The notes under the pieces were generated by a model. That model worked only from the letters and a program-made list of their open reading frames with translations, was not told the origin of the DNA and did not search any database. A stretch of DNA of 64,000 nucleotides from Agrostemma githago. Lineage: Eukaryota; Streptophyta; Magnoliopsida; Caryophyllales; Caryophyllaceae. The translations under genes and the position numbers were made by a program. Shown in pieces: positions 33,352 to 43,535 of the stretch. The DNA is taken from the NCBI GenBank assembly GCA_958450325.1, contig OY288257.1:60775938-60839937 (forward strand), given 5' to 3'. Position 1 is the first letter of the stretch. Each line of letters opens with the position of its first letter.

Positions 33352-34901
33352 CTACACTTGAAAACCGACCCCGGCTCCCCCAACTCCACCACCTCCCGAA
33401 TTATCGTCATTCGGATTACGGAAGTTAGTGTTGTTGAACGGGTTACAGTTCTGAGTTTGTAATACCTTGTTAAGCGCTGACATGAGCTGCTGTTGCTGTT
33501 GCATGAGCTCCCGGGTCTCTTCTCTAAAGCGCCTGTTCTCTTCTTTCTCTTTCTCCTTCTCCAAGGCTTCCAAAATTTTGTTTTGAAATTCTTCTGCCCG
33601 TTTTTCTTGTTGTATAAGAATACCGGGATGGTAGGAGCTCGAAGCATTACCCTTGTTTTGTTGAGGGGGGGTGAAGTACAATGGGCCGGCGGATCCCACT
33701 CCGTATACGTGGCCCTTTTTGAAGCCCTGGGCCGCTTCGAACCACAGTTCGTCGTCCTCTTTTCCTTTCTCCTCCTCCTCGTTCTTTTTCTTGAGCTCTT
33801 CAAATCGTTCCTATTAGCAAACAGAGGAAGGTAATGTTTAGGAACAAGTTATAACTAATTTATTAAGGAATTTTAAGATAATCTCTATGATTAACTAAAT
33901 TAACACTTACAAATGTCTCCTTCGCCTTTTGACTGGTAAAAACTCTTTTACCGTCGACAACCTTAGAGTGCATGGCTTCCGCGAGCTCCGCCGCACTGGG
34001 CCTCCTACCACCCAGTTGCTCCATCTAAGAAGACAAATTATTACTACCATCTTAAAAAAAAATATGAATATAAACATTATGGAATATTTTAATATATTTT
34101 GTCATTACCAGCCTTGACGCATGTTTCGTTGCCTTGATCGACCCCCCGTGATGACTAGGGCCAGGCTGTGCACAAGCTTTATTTGCGGCAGCTGTCTTTG
34201 ATCTCTTCTGGAAAGCCTTCGACTTCCGTCGCTCCAACAAGTCCTTGTAGACTTGTGGCACCATCCACCCTGGGCAGGCCTTGTTCTTGCCATTCCGCAG
34301 TTCACATATGTCGTTAACGGTGTCCTTCAACCGTTTACGACATTCGTCATCGTACCTCTCCCTAACTCGCTTTTCATGCTCGGCCTCCCATGAACAGTAC
34401 CCCTGACATTGTGACCGATCATAAATTAATAATTACGTATTAAGAAAAAATCTAAATAACAATTAAAAGTGCATATAACTATATATCTTTGAATGTAAGG
34501 AAAATAAAGTGAATGTATACCCTAAAATTGTCGAACCATTTATCTTTCACCGTCGTCGGGGTCTCCCGGTAGTTCATATGCGGTTCATGGTAGAAACCCT
34601 TGAACGACTTCGTTACTCGTCTTACCACACCGGAGTCGTCAAACCTTAATCAACACAAATGCCACATATTAGATTTTTGTATAGAAAAAAATTATATACT
34701 ACATCTACTTCGATAATGATAGAATAACCAATACCATCTCCCACTGGGCTTAATCGCAATTATTTCCAGATCTTCCTGTTGTTGTTGCTGTTGTTGATGT
34801 TGTTGTTGTTGCTGCTCCTCCTCCTCATGCTCGTCGACCTGAACCTGTGGTCCACGTCCACGTCCACGTCCGCCGCGTCCACGTCCGCCTCGTCCAACCA
34901 T
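33352..34901 (-). CDS. TNPA-like transposon protein (Transposase_24 type), five exons, intact
   Basis: Minus-strand exons by GT-AG junctions are 34901-34735, 34644-34521, 34402-34109, 34024-33911 and 33810-33352, giving 1158 nt and 385 residues without a break. The N-terminus is Gly/Arg-rich (RGGRGRGGRGRGRG), followed by a Glu and poly-Gln stretch. The core shows KDKWFDNFR, SKAFQKRSKTAAANKACAQP and HHGGSIKATKHASRL, typical of the plant Ptta/En/Spm protein family (PF03004). The C-terminal part has GVGSAGPLYF, a charged coiled-coil region and a Gly-rich end. In En/Spm the equivalent protein binds subterminal motifs and pairs the ends. Intact coding suggests recent activity, or at least a young insertion. 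Confidence 0.85.
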
Positions 34902-35092
34902 CTTTCAGATACGATCTGTTGAATGACAAAACAAACAAACATATGCAAATAATACTTCCCAAATGCAAATCCTTGAAAACATTTAACAAATAATATCATC
35001 TTGCCTAAAACCAAACAAACATATACAAATAATAACTGCATTTATCCATGAGTGTTGATCGACCACTAATTCAATGACTAAGCAAATACAAG

Positions 35093-36005
35093 TTAGCAAT
35101 CATCGTCCTCATCATCATCGTCTTCTTCTTCTTCTTCTTCTTCTTCTTCATCCTCCTCCTCAAACTCATCTTCAAATTCCTCCTCCTCATCAATGTTATC
35201 ATCTTCGACAATCACATCATCACCCACCTCGTTCATCTCTTTCATGTCCTCCCCTTCACCAAAACTTTCTAAGACGTCATCGGCAACAACACCAGATAAG
35301 CATGGAGTCTTCTTTCCAAAATAGCATGCATCCGTCCTGACATGAATGGATCCTATGATGGGGCATTTGAAGGCCCCTAAGCAACCTTTTAGTGTCATAA
35401 AATGTGCGAGTCATCAAATTATCTCGTGGAATGATATCCTCAATCAAAGCTGCTATCTTATCTAAACTTCTTTCCGGTAGGTTGTCCTCACATTTAATGT
35501 TAATCATCCTAGAAGCTACTTCTAGCAATGACGACTCACATCCACGATACAGAGGTGTCTCGGCGGCCTCTAACATTTCAAAAAATTCTTTCTGATCATG
35601 GTGGGGGCTTTCTTCTTCACCCAAAGGAGAATCCTCAACACGGCCGAACATTATGTCTCCAAATGCATCTACTACCATCTCCCGATAAGGTTGGTCGATG
35701 AAAGCATTAGTGTTTGTTGAAGTACTAGGATTACTAATAAAAGAAAAGGGTTCTCCATGGCACACCCAATTAGTATAACCAGGCGTAAACCCTTTGCTAT
35801 AGAGATGCTCTTTCACCTGATACTCATTCAAGTACTTCAAATTTTCACACTTCGCACATGGACATCTAAGAATCTGATGTGTCTTGTATTCTTCTTGTTC
35901 CTTAGCATATAGAATAAAATCATCCACCCCAAGTATAAACTCGTACGTAACTTTGTTTCTATCGTCTACCCTTTCGTACATCCATTTTCTGTCGGTATTC
36001 GTCAT
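35093..36005 (-). pseudogene. TNPD-like transposase gene, internally deleted
   Basis: The ATG at 36005 opens the transposase-associated domain (PF13963): RKWMYERVDDRN, EFILGVDDFILYA, ILRCPCAKCENLKYL, VKEHLYSKGFTPGYTNW. It continues to the start of the Transposase_21 region (YDTKRLLRGLQM, then HSCQDGCMLFWKE). The catalytic core that should follow is missing. The sequence shifts frame near 35310 into the long acidic tail normally at the C-terminus (35093-35300, Glu/Asp runs from a CTT-type microsatellite). The gene therefore keeps both ends but lacks the catalytic middle, as in classical defective Spm elements. Transposition would need TNPD supplied in trans. Confidence 0.85.
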
Positions 36006-36543
36006 TACTAGATTTTCTATAAGAGAAACGAAAACCTAATTAAATAACATTAAAAAATGGAGTAAGGGGTAGACATAAATAACTCCCTTGATCCCATCTC
36101 ATTCTTAACCCCCCTCATTATTTAATTAAATTTTCACATCTACACTTAGTTTAATTTATAAACTCAAATTCGTAGTACTCTTTATTGAATTTGATTGAGT
36201 CATATTACACCATATTGTATCTAGTTGGCCTAAAAACATTTGAGAGTAACATGAATATGCATATTTTACTGTTATAACAAGGAATTGTCCCCAGGACTTT
36301 TAATTACGGAGCAACAACTAAACTATACTAAACTACGAAGATAAAAAAAGGGGAAGAATAGTAAAGGCAGGCGAGATGAGAGGAGATCAAATAGAACGGA
36401 GGAAGTATATATTATAAAACCAATCAACCTTACGAATTTCAAGAGTTATTGGTGTATTAATTTAACCTTAACCTTACCAATCAACCTTACAAACCAAACA
36501 AGAATACTAATCAACATTAAATATATTCTTAAGACTAAATAAG

Positions 36544-36650
36544 GGTTAGTTTAAGTGGCAAGAATTTCTTTACTCTAATCATGAGGTTAGTTGAAGGTTC
36601 GATTCTAATATATAGCTAAGTGCACGCTTCTCTATACCAAAAAATAATAC
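36544..36650 (+). mobile_element. tRNA-derived SINE copy, degenerate
   Basis: An A box-like TAGTTTAAGTGGC, a B box AGGTTCGATTC and the tail CTAAGTGCACGCTTC...CCAAAAAATAA match the layout of the SINE at 62827. Diverged. Confidence 0.55.
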
Positions 36651-36721
36651 GTATAGAGATATATAGCCAGCTCGTGCTATTACTCTAATGGTACGAAGTG
36701 TAAACTGTAAACCTCATATAT

Positions 36722-36845
36722 GATTTTTTTTAATAACTTCACTTAGTCGCATTACAATATGGAGGAAGAGAAAGTTCGAACCTGAGACTTATTGTTCAGG
36801 GGTACCTAGTCTTAACCACTCGGTTAAAACATTTTGAGTTAATTT
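36722..36845 (-). mobile_element. tRNA-derived SINE copy
   Basis: Reverse-complemented: TAACCGAGTGGTTAAGAC (A box), CTCAGGTTCGAAC (B box), ATATTGTAATGCGACTAAGT and an A-rich end, matching the copy at 62827. Confidence 0.7.
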
Positions 36846-37959
36846 TTCTAATAGCTTCTTGTTTACTACTCCATACTATAATCACACACACCATCCCACA
36901 TTCTGAATTCAAACATGTTTTACAAACATATACATACATACACTCATCTATTAAAATCTTAGGCCTCTTTTTAGACGCAGCCTACATAAACTATAGATTC
37001 TCAATTACAAAACCAACTCCTCAATTAAGAAACAATTGTTCATGGATCAATACTTAATAAAACATTGGAATAAGAAACAAATAATATAGAAAAACCAACA
37101 ATTATGAACGTCCTAGGATTATATAATTAGGTACTTAATTAGGCATCAACCAACTAACTTTAAATATAAATATAATGTGTTCACATCGATCTTAATTAGA
37201 CTAATGATTTGGTGCATAATAATTACTTAATTAATTAAAATGTGTGTACTATTATCACGAGAAGATGAAGGAAATAAGGAATCAAGGTTGGCAAAATCGC
37301 AACCATCCAAGTTATGTGAAGTAAACTATACTAAACTATACTAAACCGTCCAACCATCCAAGATTATAGGGAGAGCTATACTAGTCTAACTAAACTATAC
37401 TAAACAATTTTTCATCTAATTTAACCCTAAATTAAACTAAATTTCAATTTCAACCTAAATCTAATTTAACCCTAATCTAACAAACAACAATCATCTAAAT
37501 TAGACTAACCTAAATACACTAGTCTAAAATACACTAACCTAATTACACTAACCTAATCTAACAAACAAGTTTTACCCTAAATCTAATTCGACCCTAGTTT
37601 ATAGGCTAACCTAAATTAAACAAGTTCTAATCTAAATTAACCCTAAATTCAGCAAATACTTTGATTAACAACAATTATAAACCAAATATAAACAAAATTA
37701 AACAAAAAAATTGAATTAAAATTCATACCTAGGTTGAAATTGGGGATTTTGGGGAGAATGGGTAAGATATTCCGGCAGCAGTGCAGCGGCGGTGCGGCAG
37801 CGGTGCGGCGGCAGTGCGGAGACGGTGGCGCAGGCGAAGGGGAGGGCGGGGGTTGGGTCGGGTTTTGTCGCGAAGGGGAGGGTTAGGGTGTAGTCGTTTT
37901 TTTGGGTGGTTAGAAATCAGTATGTAATGAATGAAGGCAGCTGGGTTTTTAATTCGAAA

Positions 37960-38160
37960 AACTCACCGACCGAGGTAAATCGGTCGGTATTATCGCTACA
38001 TCGGTCGGTAAATCACGTTAATGCCGACCGATACACATTATTACCGACTGGATTTAATCGGTCGGTAAATCACCGACCGAAGTTAGAAATACCGACCGAT
38101 ATCGGTCGGTATCATTTATTGCCGACTAATTCTTCGTCGGTCGGTAGATATCAGTTGCTA
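37960..38160. repeat. Right subterminal repeat region of the CACTA element
   Basis: Repeated ACCGACCGA / TCGGTCGGTA motifs in both orientations mirror the left subterminal region. Confidence 0.85.
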
Positions 38161-38189
38161 ATCACCTATTCTCTTGTAGTGATATCTCG

Positions 38190-38625
38190 TACACATTGCT
38201 GCATGTTTGCTAGGTTTAGGGAAGTGCTTAGAGTCTGAGTCTTAGGTCGAGTATCAAAAGAGTATGCAAATGTGCCTGACTTGCGCCCTACGTCCCTAAC
38301 TCTCTTCCTACTTTCGCCCTTATTCACTTGCGAAGTATACTCATGTTTACACTTACTTACACTTCACCTAGCAAGCCTCGGTTCGACTCAGGTTCTAATA
38401 TCGTAACCTCGAAATGCGGGTATTACAATCTACCCTTATTACAAGGAACTTTGCCTCAAAATTCGCCACCCGTATATCGCAACCAGTCACACCTGATTAC
38501 GATATAAACAGTCAACACTCAACAATACCAATATAAACCAATACTAGTATAATTAACATAATCATAGATTCATAGGTATGCGAAATGGGGTATTGCAAAC
38601 CAACCTAACTCGAATTTTATTATAT
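38190..38625 (-). mobile_element. Tekay-like chromovirus remnant (LTR edge and internal 3' end)
   Basis: On the minus strand a purine-rich AAGGGTAGAT is followed by TGTAATACCCGCATTTCGAG, the type of polypurine tract and LTR start seen in Tekay/Del chromoviruses. The LTR edge is at about 38428. Only fragments remain on either side. Confidence 0.4.
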
Positions 38626-40330
38626 CGCTAAACTTTTTGAAAATAACAAACCCGACAATGTGTTGGACCCGAAATGACACGACCCGTCCCGAAGGTGACC
38701 TGAATTTCTGACCCAAAATTACCTGACCCGACCCGGTTTACCTTGTCGGCCGCAAAGGATGGTAAAAAAAGTACTCTCTCATTCACAATGTATGTTTCAC
38801 ATTGTTTTTGGGAAGAAATTGAGAAGGATGGAGTATGAGGAAGAACACGAAGGTGGGAAAAAGAAGGTGGGGTCACAAATACTAGGAACCACAAAACATG
38901 TATGGAGTACTAATGATAGTGAACATCTTTGTAAAGTTTCTTGAAACGGAAATGTGGAACAATCTTTGTGAAGGGAAGGGAATACTTAGAAATTAAGGGC
39001 CGGTGATTGACATATGTAGTGGATTATTAAAGGTTGAATATCTTCTTAGTTCTTACCATGTCAAAACATAGACGGCAATGTAGGAGAAACATTGGATTAA
39101 TAGATATATATACTCTCTCCGTCTCAATTTACCTTTGATTAAAATATTTCTCATAAATACTTCAAAAAAATAATATAAAAAGTAAACAAATGAAAGAGAC
39201 GGAAAGAGAAGCCTCACCTAATTTCAGTGCACTTATTGCGATATGTAATTGTAATTCACAATGTAAATTGCATGGAGATCAGCCGCCTCCGTGCCAATGT
39301 GCTGTATCTAACAGGCTACCGCCTACCAGAGTATCGATTGCAGCTGTATTTCTACTCTTGGACTTATTCTCATGAAGACAATGACGAAGACAATTCCTTT
39401 GTACACGGTTACTTGATGAATGCACCTAGTTATTGCACCATTATTGTTCACTCACATTAATGTAATGTAGAGAAGTAATAGACTTACAGTGACGGGTTAT
39501 AATTGAAGTTCCTGGATTACTAAGAAAGAGTCTTCTCTTCGGGAAAATGGCGGCCAAGTTGAGAGTGTACTGGGGTCTCCGGGACTGTGGGGTTCTAGCA
39601 AAAGAAAAGTTATGTGTACAGTGTACAGTGTACATGCAGCATGCTCCACATAAGCATATGAAACTCGTTCCCTTCCACGGCTCCACCTCCCGTCCCGTCA
39701 GCACACCACATTTAATTCATCTTCATCTACTAATCTACTCATTAGCCAGCAATTTCCAAGAAATCCGACAGAATATACACAGCCCTCACCTAAAGCGAGA
39801 GAGAAAAAAAACGAGTTAGCTGCTAAGGCATAATTGGATGGTTACTAATCTCGCCATCTCGGTACCATTTCATACAACACTAAAATTCAAATCAGATCTC
39901 ATTCTAAAATTTAAATGTGGACGTGGACATGTCGCCTCGACACACTACCTAACTACTAGTTAGCACAGTTCTTTCTAAGACATTTTACATAATACAGCTC
40001 AAGTTTAGGACACTGAGTAACACAAATTAGAGACAAAAGAATAACAATTTCAATGTTTTCATTTTAAGCCAAAGAATGGAAAATATCCATAACTAGTCGG
40101 CTACAACCCTGGAATACAAATTCAAATCGCATGTTCAGAACCAAATCTAGAGAATATGAGTATAAAGTATAAACCCCACAAGAAGTGAATAATTAGATTG
40201 AGGCACATTTACAGTCAGCAAAACAACCAACTCTCCATGTCTGATATTTTTACAAAATATCCCTGACTACATGGACCATTTATCAGCACACCTTTCCTCC
40301 CACCATCCTCTTTCTCCCTTCACCCTTACC
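38626..40330. other. Upstream region of EXORDIUM-like copy 2
   Basis: It contains a GACCCG-rich degenerate stretch (38640-38750), a small MITE (39111-39207), and a block at about 39220-39500 that recurs at 43290-43535. From about 39600 onward it matches the upstream region of copy 1. Short ORFs here overlap on both strands and are not supported. Confidence 0.6.
39111..39207. mobile_element. Stowaway-like MITE, short
   Basis: About 97 bp with inverted ends CTCTCTCCGTCTCAATTT and AAATGAAAGAGACGGAAAGAG. A TA precedes the left end; the right TA is mutated. Non-coding. Confidence 0.5.
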
Positions 40331-40332
40331 CC

Positions 40333-40340
40333 TATATAAA
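40333..40340 (+). promoter_or_regulatory. TATA box of the EXORDIUM-like gene at 40475
   Basis: TATATAAA about 135 bp before the ATG, in the context CCCCTATATAAAGACTATCA, conserved with copy 1. Confidence 0.7.
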
Positions 40341-40474
40341 GACTATCACCTTCCCTTAGTATCATATTCACTCCTTCACTTAGCATTCTAAACATTCTAG
40401 CTACTAATACAACCCTGTCACTTAAATTACATCCCAGCCAAATCCATCTTTTTTGCAAATTCAGTGCACTCATT

Positions 40475-41413
40475 ATGGCTCTTAATTTCACTTCAAAATG
40501 CTCAATTCCATTTCTTCTTAGCCTTTTTGTGTTGATGATCCATTCTAGCTTGGCAGCTAGACAACTCGCTGACTCGACTCAACCGATGTCCTTTACATAC
40601 CACAATGGAGCCTTACTAAGTGGCCGATATTCTATAAACCTCATTTGGTATGGTCACTTCAAACCCACCCAAAAAGCCGTCGTCTCCGACTTTATCACCT
40701 CCCTCTCATCTACCCACCCTGAAAGCAACCCATCAGTGGCCACCTGGTGGAGCTCAATAGGACGGTACTACCGTCTCTCCAAACCTGTCAGGGCCACCTC
40801 AACACTGGCATTAGCCAACCAAGTCACCGACAACACTTACTCCCTAGGCAAATCCCTCACCTCCAAACAAATTGAGGTTTTGGCATCAAAGGAAACCCAA
40901 CAGCCTAATGCGATTACCGTAGTCCTAACTTCAGCCGATGTGACAGTTGAAGGCTTCTGTATGAGCCGGTGTGGGACCCATGCATCCATACCTACGAAAA
41001 ACAAGACCCCTGGCCCTTACATTTGGGTGGGTAATTCCGAGACCCAGTGCCCGGGACAATGCGCCTGGCCATTCCACCAACCCATCTACGGCCCACAGAG
41101 CCCGCCCTTGGTTGCACCCAATAACGACGTGGGAATGGACGGTATGGTCATAAACTTGGCTAGCCTGTTGGCGGGGACAGTAACCAACCCGTTTGGAAAC
41201 GGGTACTTCCAAGGCCCCAAGGATGCTCCCCTAGAGGCAGCCTCAGCATGTACCGGAGTGTATGGAAAGGGAGCTTACCCGGGTTATGCCGGGGAGCTTG
41301 TGGTAGACGCCACATCGGGAGCAAGTTACAATGCAAACGGGGTTAACGGCAGGAAGTACTTGCTTCCGGCTTTGTATGATCCTACCACCTCATCATGCTC
41401 AACACTAGCCTAA
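40475..41413 (+). CDS. EXORDIUM-like secreted protein, duplicate copy 2
   Basis: An intronless gene of 312 residues, the near-identical duplicate of the gene at 30866. It has the same signal peptide type (LLSLFVLMIHSSLAA), MSFTYHNGALLSGRYSINL, GFCMSRCGTHAS, TQCPGQCAWPFHQPIYGP, LVAPNNDVGMDGMVINLA and the C-terminus DPTTSSCSTLA. Differences cluster in the N-terminal half. One small indel, KNKTPGPY here against KNKQTPY in copy 1, accounts for the extra residue. The C-terminal 150 residues differ at very few positions, consistent with recent duplication, conversion or purifying selection. It is predicted secreted and intact, with the same likely role as copy 1. Confidence 0.95.
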   Translation: MALNFTSKCSIPFLLSLFVLMIHSSLAARQLADSTQPMSFTYHNGALLSGRYSINLIWYGHFKPTQKAVVSDFITSLSSTHPESNPSVATWWSSIGRYYRLSKPVRATSTLALANQVTDNTYSLGKSLTSKQIEVLASKETQQPNAITVVLTSADVTVEGFCMSRCGTHASIPTKNKTPGPYIWVGNSETQCPGQCAWPFHQPIYGPQSPPLVAPNNDVGMDGMVINLASLLAGTVTNPFGNGYFQGPKDAPLEAASACTGVYGKGAYPGYAGELVVDATSGASYNANGVNGRKYLLPALYDPTTSSCSTLA

Positions 41414-43289
41414 GGCTTTTTCAGGATCGGAAATACAATGTTATATAGAGATATAGTTGTGTGTATTTAATTCATTATTATGCATTATGTAAATGTGTTA
41501 AACACCGCTACCTACAATTTTGGTTGAATATAGTCATACTTGAAAATTCAGTACTGAGTTCTAAAGTTCCAAGTCGATTTGAAACTCCAAAGTCAGAAAT
41601 AATGCAATCAACCCAGTTGAAATGGAAGACATGATGATCACTGATCAGAATGATGAAATAAAATGTAATCAAATTCCAGCATTGCATGAAAGATACTCCA
41701 ACCTAGCTAATTCAATTAGGGTTGGAGCAACCATCAAAACAAATCGAATGAATCTATCAATTCCAGGTTCCATCTCCATCTCCAACCAACAACAAGAATT
41801 CTACAGAAAATCACACTACACTATAATCGTACCGATAATAATTTGCACAATCTGCAAAAAATTCAGGGCGGGTAGCTGGGAAATAGCAAAAAACAAAAGG
41901 GTGGAATTAAGGAAAAAGAAATGAAGTGAAGTGAACCGAACCGAGAAGTCAGAAGCGTTGAACCGGAGTTTCCTTACAGCTTATGATTTTCTTGGCTTCT
42001 TCCTCAACATTCCAAATATCTTTGCTTTGTCGTCTTTCTTCATAGCCTCTCCCACTGGTTAATAATAGAGGTGTCGATCAGGTCACTCGGGTTAGGTTTG
42101 GGTCGAGTCAAGGCAGGTCGGGTTATATCGGGTTCGGGTTATATTGGATCAGCATACTCTTTCAGGTCAAGCCTGATTCGAGTTGGGTCAACAGATATGA
42201 CGGGTTTAGGTCGAGGTATTATCGGGTCTAGTTAATGTATCATATTGCTTCAATAAGTTTAATTAATTATCATTATTTGATTTAATTACGGGGTAATTTG
42301 TTATTACTATGTCAAATGTATCAAGTTATAAAATATTAAATCGGTTTCATTTGAATCAATTTTTAAACTTAATAATTGTTTGATAGTCAATCTCATTGGG
42401 TTGGGTACAAATCCGGTCAAGTTCGGTTCGCCAGTCATCAGGTTTTATTGGGTCACAAGCGAGCTGGGTTGGGTCGGTTTCGGGTCGCTAGACTCTCATG
42501 TTTTATCAGGTCGGGTTTCGGGTGGATCAGATCAGTTTGACGTGTCGGGTCAGCTTTTGTCAGCTCTATCTGTTATATGCACTTATGCTCTCGTTTACTT
42601 CTCTATGTCGGTCAATAGTTTACCCTCTTTCTTATGGAATATTTTATGTTTCTATTTCTAGTATACTTAGACACTTAGTAAGATATTGATATTATAAACC
42701 GCGCATCAACAAATATGAAAAAGTAAAATGAGACAATCAGGAATGGAGAAAATAATATTAAAGCAATTTTCACCTTAATCTATGTCTATAAAACGTATGT
42801 TAACTGTTGGTAATCGACGATGTCTTAGCTTAAACTTGGTATCCTGACATAGGTCTTAGGTTCGAATACTCCTCCCATAGCATGACTTTTTCATCACTCA
42901 ACAACGTCAAGATAATGTGGGTGATGAAGTAGTGAGTTGAAGTCCTGAAGCCATAGCATTAGAGGTAGTCTATAGGTATACCGTTGTTGCCCATAGCGGT
43001 ATACCCTTGGATCTGTTTTGGTCTATTTTCTCTTTTGCTTCAATATGATCCAAGTAAGCAACTGTATGTTCAGAAAAATTCAAAAAGAAAATATATAAAC
43101 GGATGACGTGGAACCAATGTAAATAGTTTTAAACAGACGCTATTACCGTAAATATTTTGATATTAAACACCAAAACGGTAAAGAGTACGAGGATGAGGGG
43201 TGAAATGGGAAGGGCAAGGGAAAGAATGCAAGTAAGCATGCAAGTGCCGACAATTTGAAATAATATTGGCGAAGCTAGAGAATCATGGC
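41414..43289. other. 3' UTR of copy 2, then repeat-rich spacer
   Basis: The first about 230 bp parallel the 3' region of copy 1. From about 42060 to 42550 there is a degenerate GGGTC/GGGTT-rich stretch, probably from a decayed transposon starting AGAGGTGTCGATC. A SINE fragment lies near 42812. No gene is supported. Confidence 0.55.
42812..42890 (+). mobile_element. SINE fragment
   Basis: GATGTCTTAGC and CTTAGGTTCGAATACTCC match the A- and B-box halves of the SINE at 62827. The A-box half is eroded and the tail is missing. Confidence 0.5.
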
Positions 43290-43535
43290 CCAATTTTAAT
43301 GCACTTGAATTGGTACGATTTGTATCGAGATGAGCCGCCTCCATGCCAATATTCTGTACCTAACACTCTAACAGGCTATCGATTGCAGCTGTGTTCCTAT
43401 TTCATACTCTTGAACGTTAGTTGTTAATTCTCATGAAGTAGACATTTCCCCTGTACACACGCTTACTTGATGAATGCACCTAATTATTGTTCACTCACAT
43501 TAATGTACAAAAGTTATAGACTTACAGTGACGGAT
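43290..43535 (+). repeat. Extra copy of the EXORDIUM-like upstream module, without a gene
   Basis: This block parallels about 39220-39500. Shared landmarks are TTAATGCACTTGA/AGTGCACTT, GAGCCGCCTCC-type, CAGGCTATCGATTGCAGCTG, CTTGATGAATGCACCTA, TGTTCACTCACATTAATGTA and GACTTACAGTGACGG. Similarity stops at about 43540, where a MITE-like GAGCATCAGCAAT sequence starts. It looks like the edge of a further duplication unit whose gene was lost or never included. Confidence 0.65.

Larger units (their letters stand above)
36006..37959. other. CACTA 5' region, AT-rich
   Basis: About 1.9 kb between TNPD and the right subterminal repeats. It has many CTAAACTATACTAAA-type degenerate repeats (37320-37700) and two SINE copies. 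No coding region is supported. Confidence 0.55.
32460..38181 (-). mobile_element. CACTA (En/Spm) DNA transposon, 5.7 kb
   Basis: Termini are CACTACAAGAA on the left and, reverse-complemented, CACTACAAGAG on the right, with a 3-bp target duplication ATA (32457-32459 and 38182-38184). Both subterminal regions are dense in CGGTCGGTAA in direct and inverted orientation. Genes run on the minus strand, so the 5' end is at 38181: a deleted TNPD-like gene, then an intact spliced TNPA-like gene. GC-rich GCGGCGGTG repeats near 37780-37830 may belong to the leader. The element separates the two EXORDIUM-like duplicates and contains two SINE copies. Confidence 0.93.

Noticed and set aside
42060..42560. 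GGGTC/GGGTT-rich stretch considered as a complete hAT MITE
   Set aside because: The left end (AGAGGTGTCGATC) is plausible, but no matching right end or target duplication could be found.
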